64,000 nucleotides of DNA from Lachnospiraceae bacterium P6A3 (lineage in GTDB: Bacteria > Bacillota > Clostridia > Lachnospirales > Lachnospiraceae). The stretch's first letter is position 1; the number at the start of each line of letters is the position of its first letter. The stretch is from positions 684,911-748,910 of the forward strand of contig KL370861.1 of NCBI GenBank assembly GCA_000702085.1, in the 5' to 3' direction. Position numbers and translations under genes: made by a program. The notes beneath the pieces were generated by a model. The model searched no databases. It was not told the DNA's origin and was given only the letters and a program-made list of their open reading frames with translations. Shown here piece after piece: positions 55,542-64,000 of the stretch.

Positions 55542-55570
55542 AAACAGTGTTGCTAATATAAGGAGTTATT

Positions 55571-56587
55571 ATGGCTGATCTGGTTAATATCGCGGTCGAT
55601 GCTATGGGTGGAGACAATGCACCCGGAGAGATAGTAAAAGGTGCCGTTTTAGCCCTTGATAAGGCTAAAGATCTTAAGGTTACCTTGGTCGGAAGGGAAG
55701 ACGACGTTCGTAAAGAGCTTTCCAATTATACATATGACCCCAATCGTATTGATGTTGTACATGCGTCCGAAGTCATAGAGATGGCCGAACCGCCCGTAAT
55801 GGCTGTAAGGAACAAAAAAGATTCATCCCTTGTAAAGTGTATGTATCTGGTCAAGGAAGGAAAGTGTGACGCTCTTGTTACCGCCGGGTCCACCGGAGCT
55901 TTCCTTGTCGGAGGACAGATTATTGTGGGAAGGATCAAGGGTGTTGAGAGACCTCCTCTTGCTCCTTTTATTCCTACCGTAAACGGAAGATGTCTTCTTC
56001 TTGACTGCGGTGCCAATGTGGATGCCAGACCTACGCAGCTTGTTCAGTTTGCCAAGATTGGTTCCGCATATGCAAAAAAAGTTTGCGGAATTGCCAGTCC
56101 GAGAGTCGGTATAGTAAATATCGGTGCAGAGGAAGAAAAGGGAAACGCTCTTGTTAAGGAAACTTTTCCTCTTTTGAAAGCAACTCCTGAAATCAACTTC
56201 ATAGGCAGCGTCGAAGCAAGGGATATCCCTTACGGAGCAGCGGATGTAGTTGTTTGCGAAGCATTTACCGGTAATGTTATTCTTAAGATGTATGAAGGCG
56301 TTGGCTCTGCGCTTCTTAAATCCATGAAAGATGCTTTCATGTCCACCACGAGAAGTAAGATCGGTGCCGCTTTGGCAAAACCCGCACTTAAGAAAACTCT
56401 TAAAGCTTATGACGTTAATCAGTATGGAGGAGCACCGCTTCTCGGCTGTAACGGTCTTATAGTCAAGACACACGGATCCAGCAAAGCCGTATCGATCACC
56501 AATTCGATACTTCAGTGTAAGACTTTTGCGGATCAGAATATAAATGATGACATTAGGGAAATGTTCAGTATTTCCACAGATATTTAA
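55571..56587 (+). CDS. plsX: phosphate acyltransferase PlsX
   Basis: 338 residues. Makes acyl-phosphate from acyl-ACP for the first step of phospholipid synthesis (with PlsY). Signatures: [49 protein letters not shown], and [15 protein letters not shown]. FapR and fabD/fabG, often adjacent in Firmicutes, are absent. acpP follows after 11 bp. Confidence 0.96.
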   Translation: MADLVNIAVDAMGGDNAPGEIVKGAVLALDKAKDLKVTLVGREDDVRKELSNYTYDPNRIDVVHASEVIEMAEPPVMAVRNKKDSSLVKCMYLVKEGKCDALVTAGSTGAFLVGGQIIVGRIKGVERPPLAPFIPTVNGRCLLLDCGANVDARPTQLVQFAKIGSAYAKKVCGIASPRVGIVNIGAEEEKGNALVKETFPLLKATPEINFIGSVEARDIPYGAADVVVCEAFTGNVILKMYEGVGSALLKSMKDAFMSTTRSKIGAALAKPALKKTLKAYDVNQYGGAPLLGCNGLIVKTHGSSKAVSITNSILQCKTFADQNINDDIREMFSISTDI

Positions 56588-56598
56588 GGAGGCCTTTA

Positions 56599-56838
56599 AT
56601 GGAATTCGAAAAATTAAAAACAATCATTGCTGAGGTGCTTAATGTAGATCCCGAGGAGATCACTCCCCAGTCTACTTTTACCGATGACCTCGGAGCTGAT
56701 TCTCTTGATGTTTATCAGATCATCATGGGACTTGAGGATGCTTTTGATATTAAGATCCCCGAGGAGAGCGCTGAAAAGATCTCTACCGTTGGTGAGGCTG
56801 TTGATATGATCAAGGCAGCACTTTCAGGCAACGATTGA
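56599..56838 (+). CDS. acpP: acyl carrier protein
   Basis: 79 residues, acidic. Carries acyl chains on a phosphopantetheine at Ser35 in the conserved GADSLDVYQ. Helical pattern [36 protein letters not shown] is typical. It is between plsX and rnc. Confidence 0.97.
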   Translation: MEFEKLKTIIAEVLNVDPEEITPQSTFTDDLGADSLDVYQIIMGLEDAFDIKIPEESAEKISTVGEAVDMIKAALSGND

Positions 56839-56851
56839 TCGTTTATAATTT

Positions 56852-56959
56852 TTCCCGAAGGGTAATAATCGATTTATGATTAATGTGCATTCCGGCTCTT
56901 CATATATAAAGGCCGGGATGCCTTGATTTTTGCTTAAACGAAACCTTCGGGATTTTTTT
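56852..56959 (+). terminator. nested hairpin / composite terminator between acpP and rnc
   Basis: An 11-bp inner hairpin (56887-56897 with 56911-56921, several G-U) is followed by CTTGATTTTT. An outer 9-bp stem TCCCGAAGG (56853-56861) pairs with CCTTCGGGA (56944-56952), followed by seven T (56953-56959). The two together give a two-stage structure. It could attenuate rnc-smc expression or be cleaved by RNase III. Confidence 0.6.
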
Positions 56960-56970
56960 GGAGTAAAGCT

Positions 56971-57669
56971 ATGAACGGTACCGATATCAGCGAATTACAG
57001 AAGCTCATAGGGTACAGCTTCGAAAACGGCGATCTTTTGATAAGAGCTTTGACACATTCTTCTTATTGTAATGAACAGCTTATAAATAAGACGGGTGATT
57101 ATGAAAGGCTCGAGTTTTTGGGAGATGCCGTTCTCGAAACGGTAAGCAGTGAGTTTTTGTTCAGGACTTACCCCGACAAAAAAGAAGGCGAATTATCCAA
57201 GATAAGAGCATCGATGGTTTGTGAGCCTTCTTTGGCGTTTTGCGCAAGAGATCTTAAACTCGGTTCATTCATCAGACTCGGAAAGGGCGAGGAAAGAACC
57301 GGCGGAAGAGAAAGAGACAGTATTATTTCGGATGTAATGGAAGCCATTGTCGGTGCCATTTTTCTTGATGGAGGTTTCGATAAGGCCAGAGATTTCATTC
57401 ACAGATTTATTTTGTCCGACCTAGAGAACAAACAACTCTTTTTTGATTCGAAGAGTAATCTTCAGGAATATGTTGCAAGAAATATCAAGAAGGAGCTTGA
57501 ATATATCACCGAAGAAGAGCTTGGCGAAGGAAATGAAAAGATCTTCCGTTCCAAGGTATTGATCGGAGGAGACCTTACGGCAGAAGGAAGCGGCAGAAGC
57601 AAGAAAGCTTCGCAACAGGAAGCCGCTTATAACGCTTTGCTCAAGATCAGGAGTACAGATGTTTCTTAA
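56971..57669 (+). CDS. rnc: ribonuclease III
   Basis: 232 residues. Cuts double-stranded RNA in rRNA and mRNA processing. The catalytic signature ERLEFLGDAVLE and a second acidic cluster DVMEAIVGAIFLDGG are intact; the C-terminal dsRBD (about 158-230) ends with GSGRSKKASQQEAAYNAL. Overlaps smc by 11 bases. Confidence 0.97.
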   Translation: MNGTDISELQKLIGYSFENGDLLIRALTHSSYCNEQLINKTGDYERLEFLGDAVLETVSSEFLFRTYPDKKEGELSKIRASMVCEPSLAFCARDLKLGSFIRLGKGEERTGGRERDSIISDVMEAIVGAIFLDGGFDKARDFIHRFILSDLENKQLFFDSKSNLQEYVARNIKKELEYITEEELGEGNEKIFRSKVLIGGDLTAEGSGRSKKASQQEAAYNALLKIRSTDVS

Positions 57670-60600
57670 AAGTATAGAAATCCAGGGTTTTAAATCATTT
57701 GCGGTTAAGACCGTTCTGCTTTTCCATGAAGGTGTAACGGGTATCGTAGGGCCCAATGGTTCCGGAAAAAGTAATATTGCTGACGCCGTCAGATGGGTTC
57801 TCGGTGAGCAGAGTGTAAAACAGCTTCGCGGCGGATCCATGCAGGACGTCATCTTTTCGGGTACCCAGACAAGAAAGCCTCTTTCTTATGCTTACGTTGC
57901 CATAACACTCGATAATTCCGATCACGCACTTAATATTTCATATGAAGAAGTTACCGTAGCCAGAAGACTTTACAGATCCGGTGAAAGTGAGTATCTCTTA
58001 AACGGTTCGCCTTGCAGACTTAAGGATGTAAACGAACTCTTTTTTGATACCGGTATAGGTAAAGAGGGCTATTCCATTATCGGACAGGGTCAGATTGATA
58101 AGATCCTTTCCGGTAAGCCCGAGGAAAGACGTGAACTTTTTGATGAGGCCGCAGGTATCGTTAAGTTTAAATATCGTAAATCCGCAGCACTCAAAAAGCT
58201 CGATAACGAGCAGAACAACCTTGTCAGAGTAAATGACATTCTTGCAGAACTTGAGCGTCAGATCGGGCCCTTGGAGAGACAGTCGGCAAAGGCTAAAGAA
58301 TGGCTTAAGTATAAAGAAGAATTAAAGACCATCGATGTCAATTCCTTCCTTCTTGAAAATGAAACTCTCAAGAAGGCTGTTACCGATCTTCAGTCCAGAC
58401 TTGATGTTGCTTCCGCAGATCTTGATACCGCATCCGGTGAATACAACAAGGTTAAGGAAGATTACAATTCCGTACAGCTGGAGATGGAAGATCTGGAAGA
58501 AGCCATCGAAAAGGCAAGGGAACTTGTTTCGGGAGCTGATTCCAACAGACAGAAGCTGGAAAGCTCAATTGAGCTTCTTAAGGAGCAGATAAAGTCCAGT
58601 AAGGACAATATCACTCATTTCAGCGAGAGAAAAGAAGCCCTTCTCGGTGAAATAGATAAATACAATCAGGAGAAGGATTCCATTTTGGCGGATTCCGAAT
58701 CCGAAGAAGAGCAGGCTAAAAAAGTCGAGTCCGAAGCGGCAGCCAGAAAAGAAGCTCTCGACAAAGCCCAGGAAGAGATCCAGGATCTTAATACCAGGAT
58801 TGAAGAGACCGCAACCGGCATTATGGATGAGCTGAAGAAACGTTCCGAGATTCAGGGACGTATCAGCCATTATACCGCTGTTATCCAGCAGATCGAGCTG
58901 AGAAAAGCAGAGCTTCAGAGTAAGCTCTTAAGAGCCCGTTCCGACGAGGAAGCAAGAGAAGATTCCATCAAGCAGTATGAAGAGGCATTTGAGAAAGTAA
59001 GTGCCGAGATTGCCGAGATGAATAAAAATGCTTCCGAACTCGAAGCAAAGGTTACCGAACTCAGATCTTCACTTTCTTCCAAGGATGAACAGCTCAGAAC
59101 CCTTCAGGAAGAATATCATAAAGAAAATTCCAGATATCAGGCTCTTGAGGATATTGCCGAAGCATATGAAGGCTACGGAAATTCCGTCAAGAAGATAATG
59201 GAACAGAAGAAATCCGTGCCCGGCATCATAGGTGTCGTTGCGGATATCATTAAGGTTGATAAAAAGTACGAAACCGCTATTGAAATGGCTCTGGGCGGAA
59301 ACATCCAGAATATCGTTACCAAGGATGAAGATACCGCCAAGAAGATGATCAATTTCCTTAAAGAAGGAAAGCTGGGCAGAGCAACCTTCCTTCCTCTTGA
59401 CAGTGTTAAGGATCCTCAGGAGCTTAAAGCCAAGGATGCTCTTAATGAAAAGGGTATGCTGGGACTTGCCAGTGATCTTGTGGAGACGGATGACGAATAC
59501 AGAAACGTTATCAAGAGCCTTCTTGGAAGATTCATCGTTGCGGATACCATGGATAATGCAACGAAGGCTGCAAGAAAGTTTAATTATACCCTTCGTGTTG
59601 TTACTCTCGAAGGAGAACTTCTTATGCCAGGCGGATCCATCACCGGCGGTGCTTTCAAGAACAATAACAATTTCCTCGGAAAGAGCAGGGAAATCGGTGA
59701 TCTGAAGAAGAAGGTTGCCAAGCTCTCGGCGGATATTGAAAAGCTCAAAAACGAGATTGACGAGACCAGGGAAAACAGAAACACATCCCGTGCAAAGCTT
59801 GATAAGATGAAACTTGATATCCAGAACAAGGTTATCGAGCAGAATACGGCAAGACTTACTCTTCAGGCGGAAAGAGACAGATTTGACGAAGAGAGTGAGA
59901 ATGCCGTTAACCTCAAGCAGGAGCAGCAGGACATCGAGAAGGAAATGATAGATGCCGCAAATGCCCGCGATGAGGCTGCAGAGGTTCTTAAGAGCAGTGA
60001 ATCCAATGAGAAGAGGCTTCGTGAAGAAGAAGCGGATCTCAATGAAATGCTTAAGGATAAGCAGACTGTCGAGTCCGAAGCCGCAGCACGTGTTAACGAA
60101 TGGGAAGTAGAAGTCCAGAAGATGAAACAGGCCAAGGACTTCAAGCAGGCTAACCTCAGCAGAGTTGAAGAATCTCTTGCGGGTGCAAATAACGAACTTG
60201 AAAGCCTGAATAATTCCATCGAATCCAACAATACGGCAATTTCCGAGAAGGAAGTTCAGATCGAAGAGATCAGAAAGACTATCGAAGCATCCTATGAGGA
60301 GCAGGAAAAGTCTGCAGATCTTCTAAAGAACTCTCTTTCCAGAAAAGAAGCCCTTACAGAGAAGCAGAAAGGATTCTTTGAGAATACCGAAAAGCTTCAG
60401 GAAAAGATGTCTTCACTGGACAAAGAGGTTAACCGTCTTACCGCTCAGCGTGATAAGGCTAATGAGACTATGGAGATCCGCATCAATTACATGTGGCAGG
60501 AGTATGAGATTACTTTAAGCCAGGCCGCAGAGATGAGGGACGAATCTCTTAACGATCTTACCGTTCTTAAACGTGACGCCGCAGAAGTAAGAGACAAGAT

Positions 60601-61219
60601 CAAGAAACTCGGCGACGTTAATGTGGGAGCTATCGAGGAATACAAGAACGTATCCGAACGTTATGAGTCCATGAAGACTCAGCATGACGATCTTATTGAG
60701 GCTGCCGAGACTCTTAAGAAGATAATTGAAGAGCTTGATGAGAATATGAGAGCTCAGTTCTCCGAGAAATTCAAGCTCATCAATGAAGAATATGACAAGG
60801 TATTTAAGGAATTGTTCGGTGGAGGATCCGGTTCGCTTTCACTTCAGGATGATGAGGATATTCTCGAATGCGGAATCAATATTTCGGCACAGCCTCCCGG
60901 AAAGAAACTCCAGAACATGATGCAGCTTTCCGGCGGAGAAAAGGCGCTTTCCGCAATCGCACTTCTTTTTGCGATTCAGAATCTCAAGCCTTCACCTTTC
61001 TGTCTGTTAGACGAGATCGAAGCTGCACTTGATGATAACAACGTTGGCAGATTTGCGAAGTATCTTCACAAGCTTACCAAGAATACCCAGTTCATTTGTA
61101 TCACTCACAGAAGAGGAACAATGGAACAGGTTGACAGACTCTATGGTATTACCATGCAGGAGAAGGGTGTATCTTCTCAGGTTGCGGTTAACATGATCGA
61201 GTCGGAATTGGATGATTAA
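57659..61219 (+). CDS. smc: chromosome segregation protein SMC
   Basis: 1186 residues, full size. Condensin-like ATPase that organises the chromosome. Walker A GPNGSGKSN near residue 32, coiled coil about 170-500, hinge (about 520-660, with GGNIQNIVTKDEDTAKKMI), coiled coil, then signature LSGGEKAL and Walker B PFCLLDEIEAALDDNNV. scpA/scpB are not in the window. The stop overlaps ftsY (TAATG). Confidence 0.97.
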   Translation: MFLKSIEIQGFKSFAVKTVLLFHEGVTGIVGPNGSGKSNIADAVRWVLGEQSVKQLRGGSMQDVIFSGTQTRKPLSYAYVAITLDNSDHALNISYEEVTVARRLYRSGESEYLLNGSPCRLKDVNELFFDTGIGKEGYSIIGQGQIDKILSGKPEERRELFDEAAGIVKFKYRKSAALKKLDNEQNNLVRVNDILAELERQIGPLERQSAKAKEWLKYKEELKTIDVNSFLLENETLKKAVTDLQSRLDVASADLDTASGEYNKVKEDYNSVQLEMEDLEEAIEKARELVSGADSNRQKLESSIELLKEQIKSSKDNITHFSERKEALLGEIDKYNQEKDSILADSESEEEQAKKVESEAAARKEALDKAQEEIQDLNTRIEETATGIMDELKKRSEIQGRISHYTAVIQQIELRKAELQSKLLRARSDEEAREDSIKQYEEAFEKVSAEIAEMNKNASELEAKVTELRSSLSSKDEQLRTLQEEYHKENSRYQALEDIAEAYEGYGNSVKKIMEQKKSVPGIIGVVADIIKVDKKYETAIEMALGGNIQNIVTKDEDTAKKMINFLKEGKLGRATFLPLDSVKDPQELKAKDALNEKGMLGLASDLVETDDEYRNVIKSLLGRFIVADTMDNATKAARKFNYTLRVVTLEGELLMPGGSITGGAFKNNNNFLGKSREIGDLKKKVAKLSADIEKLKNEIDETRENRNTSRAKLDKMKLDIQNKVIEQNTARLTLQAERDRFDEESENAVNLKQEQQDIEKEMIDAANARDEAAEVLKSSESNEKRLREEEADLNEMLKDKQTVESEAAARVNEWEVEVQKMKQAKDFKQANLSRVEESLAGANNELESLNNSIESNNTAISEKEVQIEEIRKTIEASYEEQEKSADLLKNSLSRKEALTEKQKGFFENTEKLQEKMSSLDKEVNRLTAQRDKANETMEIRINYMWQEYEITLSQAAEMRDESLNDLTVLKRDAAEVRDKIKKLGDVNVGAIEEYKNVSERYESMKTQHDDLIEAAETLKKIIEELDENMRAQFSEKFKLINEEYDKVFKELFGGGSGSLSLQDDEDILECGINISAQPPGKKLQNMMQLSGGEKALSAIALLFAIQNLKPSPFCLLDEIEAALDDNNVGRFAKYLHKLTKNTQFICITHRRGTMEQVDRLYGITMQEKGVSSQVAVNMIESELDD

Positions 61220-62295
61220 TGGCTCTTTTCGGTAAAAAAAAGAACGAACAACCGGATAACGATTTTAATGAAGCTTTGGCTAAACTCAGCAGAATTGCCG
61301 ATGAGGCCGAAAAGGATCCCATAGCCCGTGAACTTCACGAAGAGATACCCGTGGACGGACGCGCTTATCAGGAGGATAAGGAAGCACTTTTCGACAGACT
61401 TAAGACGGGAATGACCCGTACCAGGGAAAACTTCTCCGCCGGTCTTGCTTCCATCTTTACCGCTTCGGAAATTGATGATGATTTTTATGACGAGCTGGAA
61501 GAGTTCCTTATCGGAGCAGATGTTGGCGCTGTCATTACCGAAGATATCCTTGATGAATTAAGGGATAAAGTAAAAGAAAAGCATCTCAAATCCAGGACTG
61601 AGTGCCGCTCTCTTTTGATAGAATCCATAAGATCCAGAATGGAAACAGAAGAAAATGCTTATGACTTTGAACATAAGACTTCCGTTGTTTTTGTTATCGG
61701 CGTAAACGGTGTCGGTAAGACCACAACCATCGGAAAACTATCAGCCAAGCTAAATGCGATGGGGAGAAAGGTCCTGGTTGCCGGTGCCGATACGTTCAGA
61801 GCGGCTGCGGAAGATCAGCTTAAAGTATGGGCCGAAAGAAGCGGCGTTCAGATAGTTACCGGCAAGGACGGACAGGATCCCGCATCGGTTGTATATGATG
61901 CTTGTTCCGCTGCCAGGGCACGTAATACGGATGTTCTTATTATCGATACCGCGGGAAGGCTTCATAACAAGAAGAACCTGATGGATGAGCTTGCCAAGAT
62001 GAACCGTGTCATTGATAAGGAATTTGAAGCGGCTCACAGAGAAAATCTTCTTGTGCTTGATGCGACAACCGGACAAAATGCTCTTAATCAGGCAAGAGAA
62101 TTTAATGAAGCCGCCAAGCTTTCCGGAATCATTCTTACCAAGATGGACGGAACGGCAAAGGGCGGAATTGCGATAGCTATTCAGGCGCAGATGGGTATTC
62201 CCGTTAAATACATCGGCGTCGGTGAGAAGATAGAAGATTTACAGAAGTTTGATGCAGATTCGTTCGTAAGAGCGATTTTTGATGCGGAGGAGTAA
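61219..62295 (+). CDS. ftsY: signal recognition particle receptor FtsY
   Basis: 358 residues. Docks SRP-ribosome complexes to the membrane. NG domain: GVNGVGKTTTIGKLS (G1), AGADTFRAAAEDQL, IDTAGRLHNKKNLMDEL (G3), LTKMDGTAKGG (G4), GVGEKIEDLQKFDADSFV. The N-terminal acidic A-domain (about 90 residues) is short, as in Firmicutes. The smc-ftsY pairing is classical. Confidence 0.97.
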   Translation: MALFGKKKNEQPDNDFNEALAKLSRIADEAEKDPIARELHEEIPVDGRAYQEDKEALFDRLKTGMTRTRENFSAGLASIFTASEIDDDFYDELEEFLIGADVGAVITEDILDELRDKVKEKHLKSRTECRSLLIESIRSRMETEENAYDFEHKTSVVFVIGVNGVGKTTTIGKLSAKLNAMGRKVLVAGADTFRAAAEDQLKVWAERSGVQIVTGKDGQDPASVVYDACSAARARNTDVLIIDTAGRLHNKKNLMDELAKMNRVIDKEFEAAHRENLLVLDATTGQNALNQAREFNEAAKLSGIILTKMDGTAKGGIAIAIQAQMGIPVKYIGVGEKIEDLQKFDADSFVRAIFDAEE

Positions 62296-62296
62296 T

Positions 62297-63520
62297 ATGG
62301 CTAAGGAAATGCTTACCTTGGATGCCTTTGAGGAAGCTTCCGAAATTGTTTCGAAAGTTACAAGAGATACCAAGCTGATCTATTCCGAATATTTTTCTAA
62401 TCAGACCGGTAATAAGGTTTATCTTAAACCCGAGAACATGCAGGTTACCGGAGCGTATAAGATCAGGGGATCATATTATACCATCAGCACTCTTTCCGAT
62501 GAGGAAAGATCTAAGGGACTTATTACCGCCTCGGCAGGAAACCATGCGCAGGGTGTTGCTTATGCTGCAAAAGCATACGGTGCCAAAGCCGTCATCGTAA
62601 TGCCCACCACAACGCCTCTTATCAAGGTCAACAGAACCAAGAGCTATGGCGCAGAAGTAATTCTCTACGGCGATGTCTATGACGAAGCATGCACCAAGGC
62701 ATTAGAGCTTGCTCAGGAGAAGGGCTATACATTCATTCATCCTTTTGACGATCTTAGAGTTGCCACCGGTCAGGGATCCATAGCAATGGAGATCGTGAGG
62801 GAACTTCCTCTTGTGGATTATATACTTGTACCCATCGGAGGAGGCGGACTTGCAACCGGTGTTTCTACTCTGGCAAAGCTTCTTAATCCCAAGATCAAAG
62901 TTATAGGTGTTGAGCCTGCAGGAGCTGCATGCCTCAAAGCATCTTTTGAAGCAGGTAAGGTCGTGACTCTTGACGGAGTTAATACTATTGCGGACGGTAC
63001 TGCGGTTAAGACACCCGGAGCAAATCTATTCCCTTATCTCAAAGATAATCTTGATGATATTATCACTGTCGAAGATTCCGAACTTGTTGTATGTTTCCTC
63101 GATATGGTTGAGAATCATAAGATGATCGTCGAAAATTCCGGACTTCTTACTGTGGCTGCTCTCAAGCATATGAAGGCAGAAGGCAAGAAGGTTGTATCGA
63201 TTCTTTCCGGCGGTAATATGGATGTGATTACCATGAGTTCCGTGGTTCAAAACGGTCTCATTGCAAGAGACAGGATCTTTACCGTGTCTGTTCTTTTGCC
63301 CGATAAGCCCGGTATGCTTGCCAAGGTTTCCGGCATTCTTGCAGAGCAGGGCGGCAATGTAATCAAACTTGAGCATAATCAGTTTGTATCAATCAACAGA
63401 AATGCCGCCGTTGAACTCAGGATTACTCTCGAAGCCTTCGGAACCGAACACAAGGCTGATATTATCTCGGCTCTTGAAAAAGAAGGATACAGACCTAAAG
63501 TGGTTAAGACCAATATCTGA
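62297..63520 (+). CDS. ilvA: threonine dehydratase (catabolic-size, with ACT domain)
   Basis: 407 residues. A PLP enzyme that deaminates threonine to 2-oxobutyrate, the entry to isoleucine synthesis. PLP Lys in TGAYKIRGSYYT; SAGNHAQGVAYAAK; glycine loop PIGGGGLATGVST. A C-terminal ACT domain (about 325-407) suggests allosteric control. The length resembles TdcB plus ACT rather than long IlvA; either symbol is possible. GGAGGAG precedes the ATG at 62297, which lies one base after the ftsY stop. Confidence 0.92.
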   Translation: MAKEMLTLDAFEEASEIVSKVTRDTKLIYSEYFSNQTGNKVYLKPENMQVTGAYKIRGSYYTISTLSDEERSKGLITASAGNHAQGVAYAAKAYGAKAVIVMPTTTPLIKVNRTKSYGAEVILYGDVYDEACTKALELAQEKGYTFIHPFDDLRVATGQGSIAMEIVRELPLVDYILVPIGGGGLATGVSTLAKLLNPKIKVIGVEPAGAACLKASFEAGKVVTLDGVNTIADGTAVKTPGANLFPYLKDNLDDIITVEDSELVVCFLDMVENHKMIVENSGLLTVAALKHMKAEGKKVVSILSGGNMDVITMSSVVQNGLIARDRIFTVSVLLPDKPGMLAKVSGILAEQGGNVIKLEHNQFVSINRNAAVELRITLEAFGTEHKADIISALEKEGYRPKVVKTNI

Positions 63521-63559
63521 TGTCTGAGATATAGAGAGTTCCTTCAGAAGGTTGATCTT

Positions 63560-64000
63560 ATGAATAAGCGTTTAAAGTTTTTGGGATTGGATGTTCTGTA
63601 TTCCCTTTCCTCTGTGATAATTGCAGGTTTGTGTTCCCTTGTTCAATGTATAGCTCTTAAGAAGCTTGATACGGTCAGCGGTTACGATATACTGTTTTTC
63701 GATATGCAGTTCAATCCGCTTGCCTATATCGCGGGAACGGTTTTGTTTCTTCTTTTCTTTTATTATTCATATAAAAGATTTTTGATTAAAAAGTATAAAG
63801 AATATCCCGTAAATCATCCTGCGGTTATAATCATGCATTTTATCATCTCCGTTGTTTTTGCGTTTGCAATGTTTATTGTTCTCATATTTGCTTCGCTGTT
63901 ATTGATCGGATTTGATAAAAACCTGGTTCCCGAACTTCTTGCATTTATCACCATTTTTGTCTGGCCGGGTGCATTTATCGTTTATATGAATGCCACTTTG
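63560..64000 (+). CDS. polytopic membrane protein of unknown function (truncated by window edge)
   Basis: An ATG at 63560 preceded by AGAAGG opens a frame that stays open to the last base (147 codons). It begins MNKRLKFLGLDVLYSLSSVI and has about four strongly hydrophobic segments (8-32, 52-72, 93-118, 122-145) joined by basic loops (SYKRFLIKKYKEYP). I do not recognise the family; an integral membrane transporter or envelope protein is possible. The C-terminus is outside the window. Confidence 0.65.
   Translation, partial: MNKRLKFLGLDVLYSLSSVIIAGLCSLVQCIALKKLDTVSGYDILFFDMQFNPLAYIAGTVLFLLFFYYSYKRFLIKKYKEYPVNHPAVIIMHFIISVVFAFAMFIVLIFASLLLIGFDKNLVPELLAFITIFVWPGAFIVYMNATL

Overview
The window looks like a chromosomal stretch of a Gram-positive anaerobe of the Clostridia, most likely Lachnospiraceae (Butyrivibrio / Pseudobutyrivibrio-like). 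This is inferred from the gene order secG-rnr-smpB-ssrA and rpmF-plsX-acpP-rnc-smc-ftsY, strong GGAGG-type ribosome sites, -35/-10 promoters with 17-bp spacers, plant-polysaccharide enzymes (GH5, GH43, GH3) and secreted proteins with YPDV repeats. It was not checked by any search. No prophage, insertion sequence, CRISPR array or rRNA operon is visible. It reads as a core-genome region with some accessory carbohydrate genes.

Layout. 1-4.5 kb: tail of a solute-binding protein, then secG, RNase R, SmpB and tmRNA (translocation, RNA decay, ribosome rescue). A 32-bp-arm palindromic repeat sits against the tmRNA promoter. 4.5-8.8 kb: a MATE exporter, and facing it a cytoplasmic carboxylesterase-GH43 fusion. 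8.9-16.6 kb: a GH3 lipoprotein, then a tightly coupled run of a membrane-anchored unknown, an OmpR-type regulator, a histidine kinase, an 896-residue polytopic membrane protein and a lipoprotein. 16.6-23.2 kb: an EamA transporter (-), a diguanylate cyclase (+), a membrane-anchored GH5 endoglucanase (-) and a UvrD-like helicase (-). 23.3-32.1 kb: a zinc-ribbon/FecR/lipocalin-like protein, a GH13 debranching-like protein, a DUF5662 protein, aroC, a lactonase, a VanY-type carboxypeptidase and tgt. 32.1-42.2 kb: a CAP-domain protein, yajC, a ~205-bp inverted-repeat element, leuB-ilvD-ilvB, an L,D-transpeptidase and serC-serA. 42.2-48.9 kb: a small unknown (-), a DUF1015 protein, a GH13 branching-enzyme-like protein, tRNA-Thr(CGT), argH and asd. 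49-54.5 kb: a GGDEF-EAL protein, topB, a beta-helix transferase-like protein and small membrane proteins. 54.5-64 kb: a lipoprotein (-), rpmF, plsX, acpP, rnc, smc, ftsY, ilvA and the start of an unknown membrane protein.

Most notable: both GH13-family proteins in the window (25170-26990, debranching type; 43890-46100, branching type) keep long stretches of family sequence but have lost catalytic residues. In the first all the standard catalytic positions are changed. In the second the nucleophile and the His-Asp pair of region IV are gone. They look like a pair of glycogen/starch-related pseudoenzymes, perhaps binding or scaffold proteins. Other points of interest are a DUF1015 protein with a DGHHR motif near serCA, two genes whose promoters predict leaderless mRNAs, two structured intergenic repeats, a nested hairpin before rnc, and an EAL protein with a degenerate GGDEF domain.
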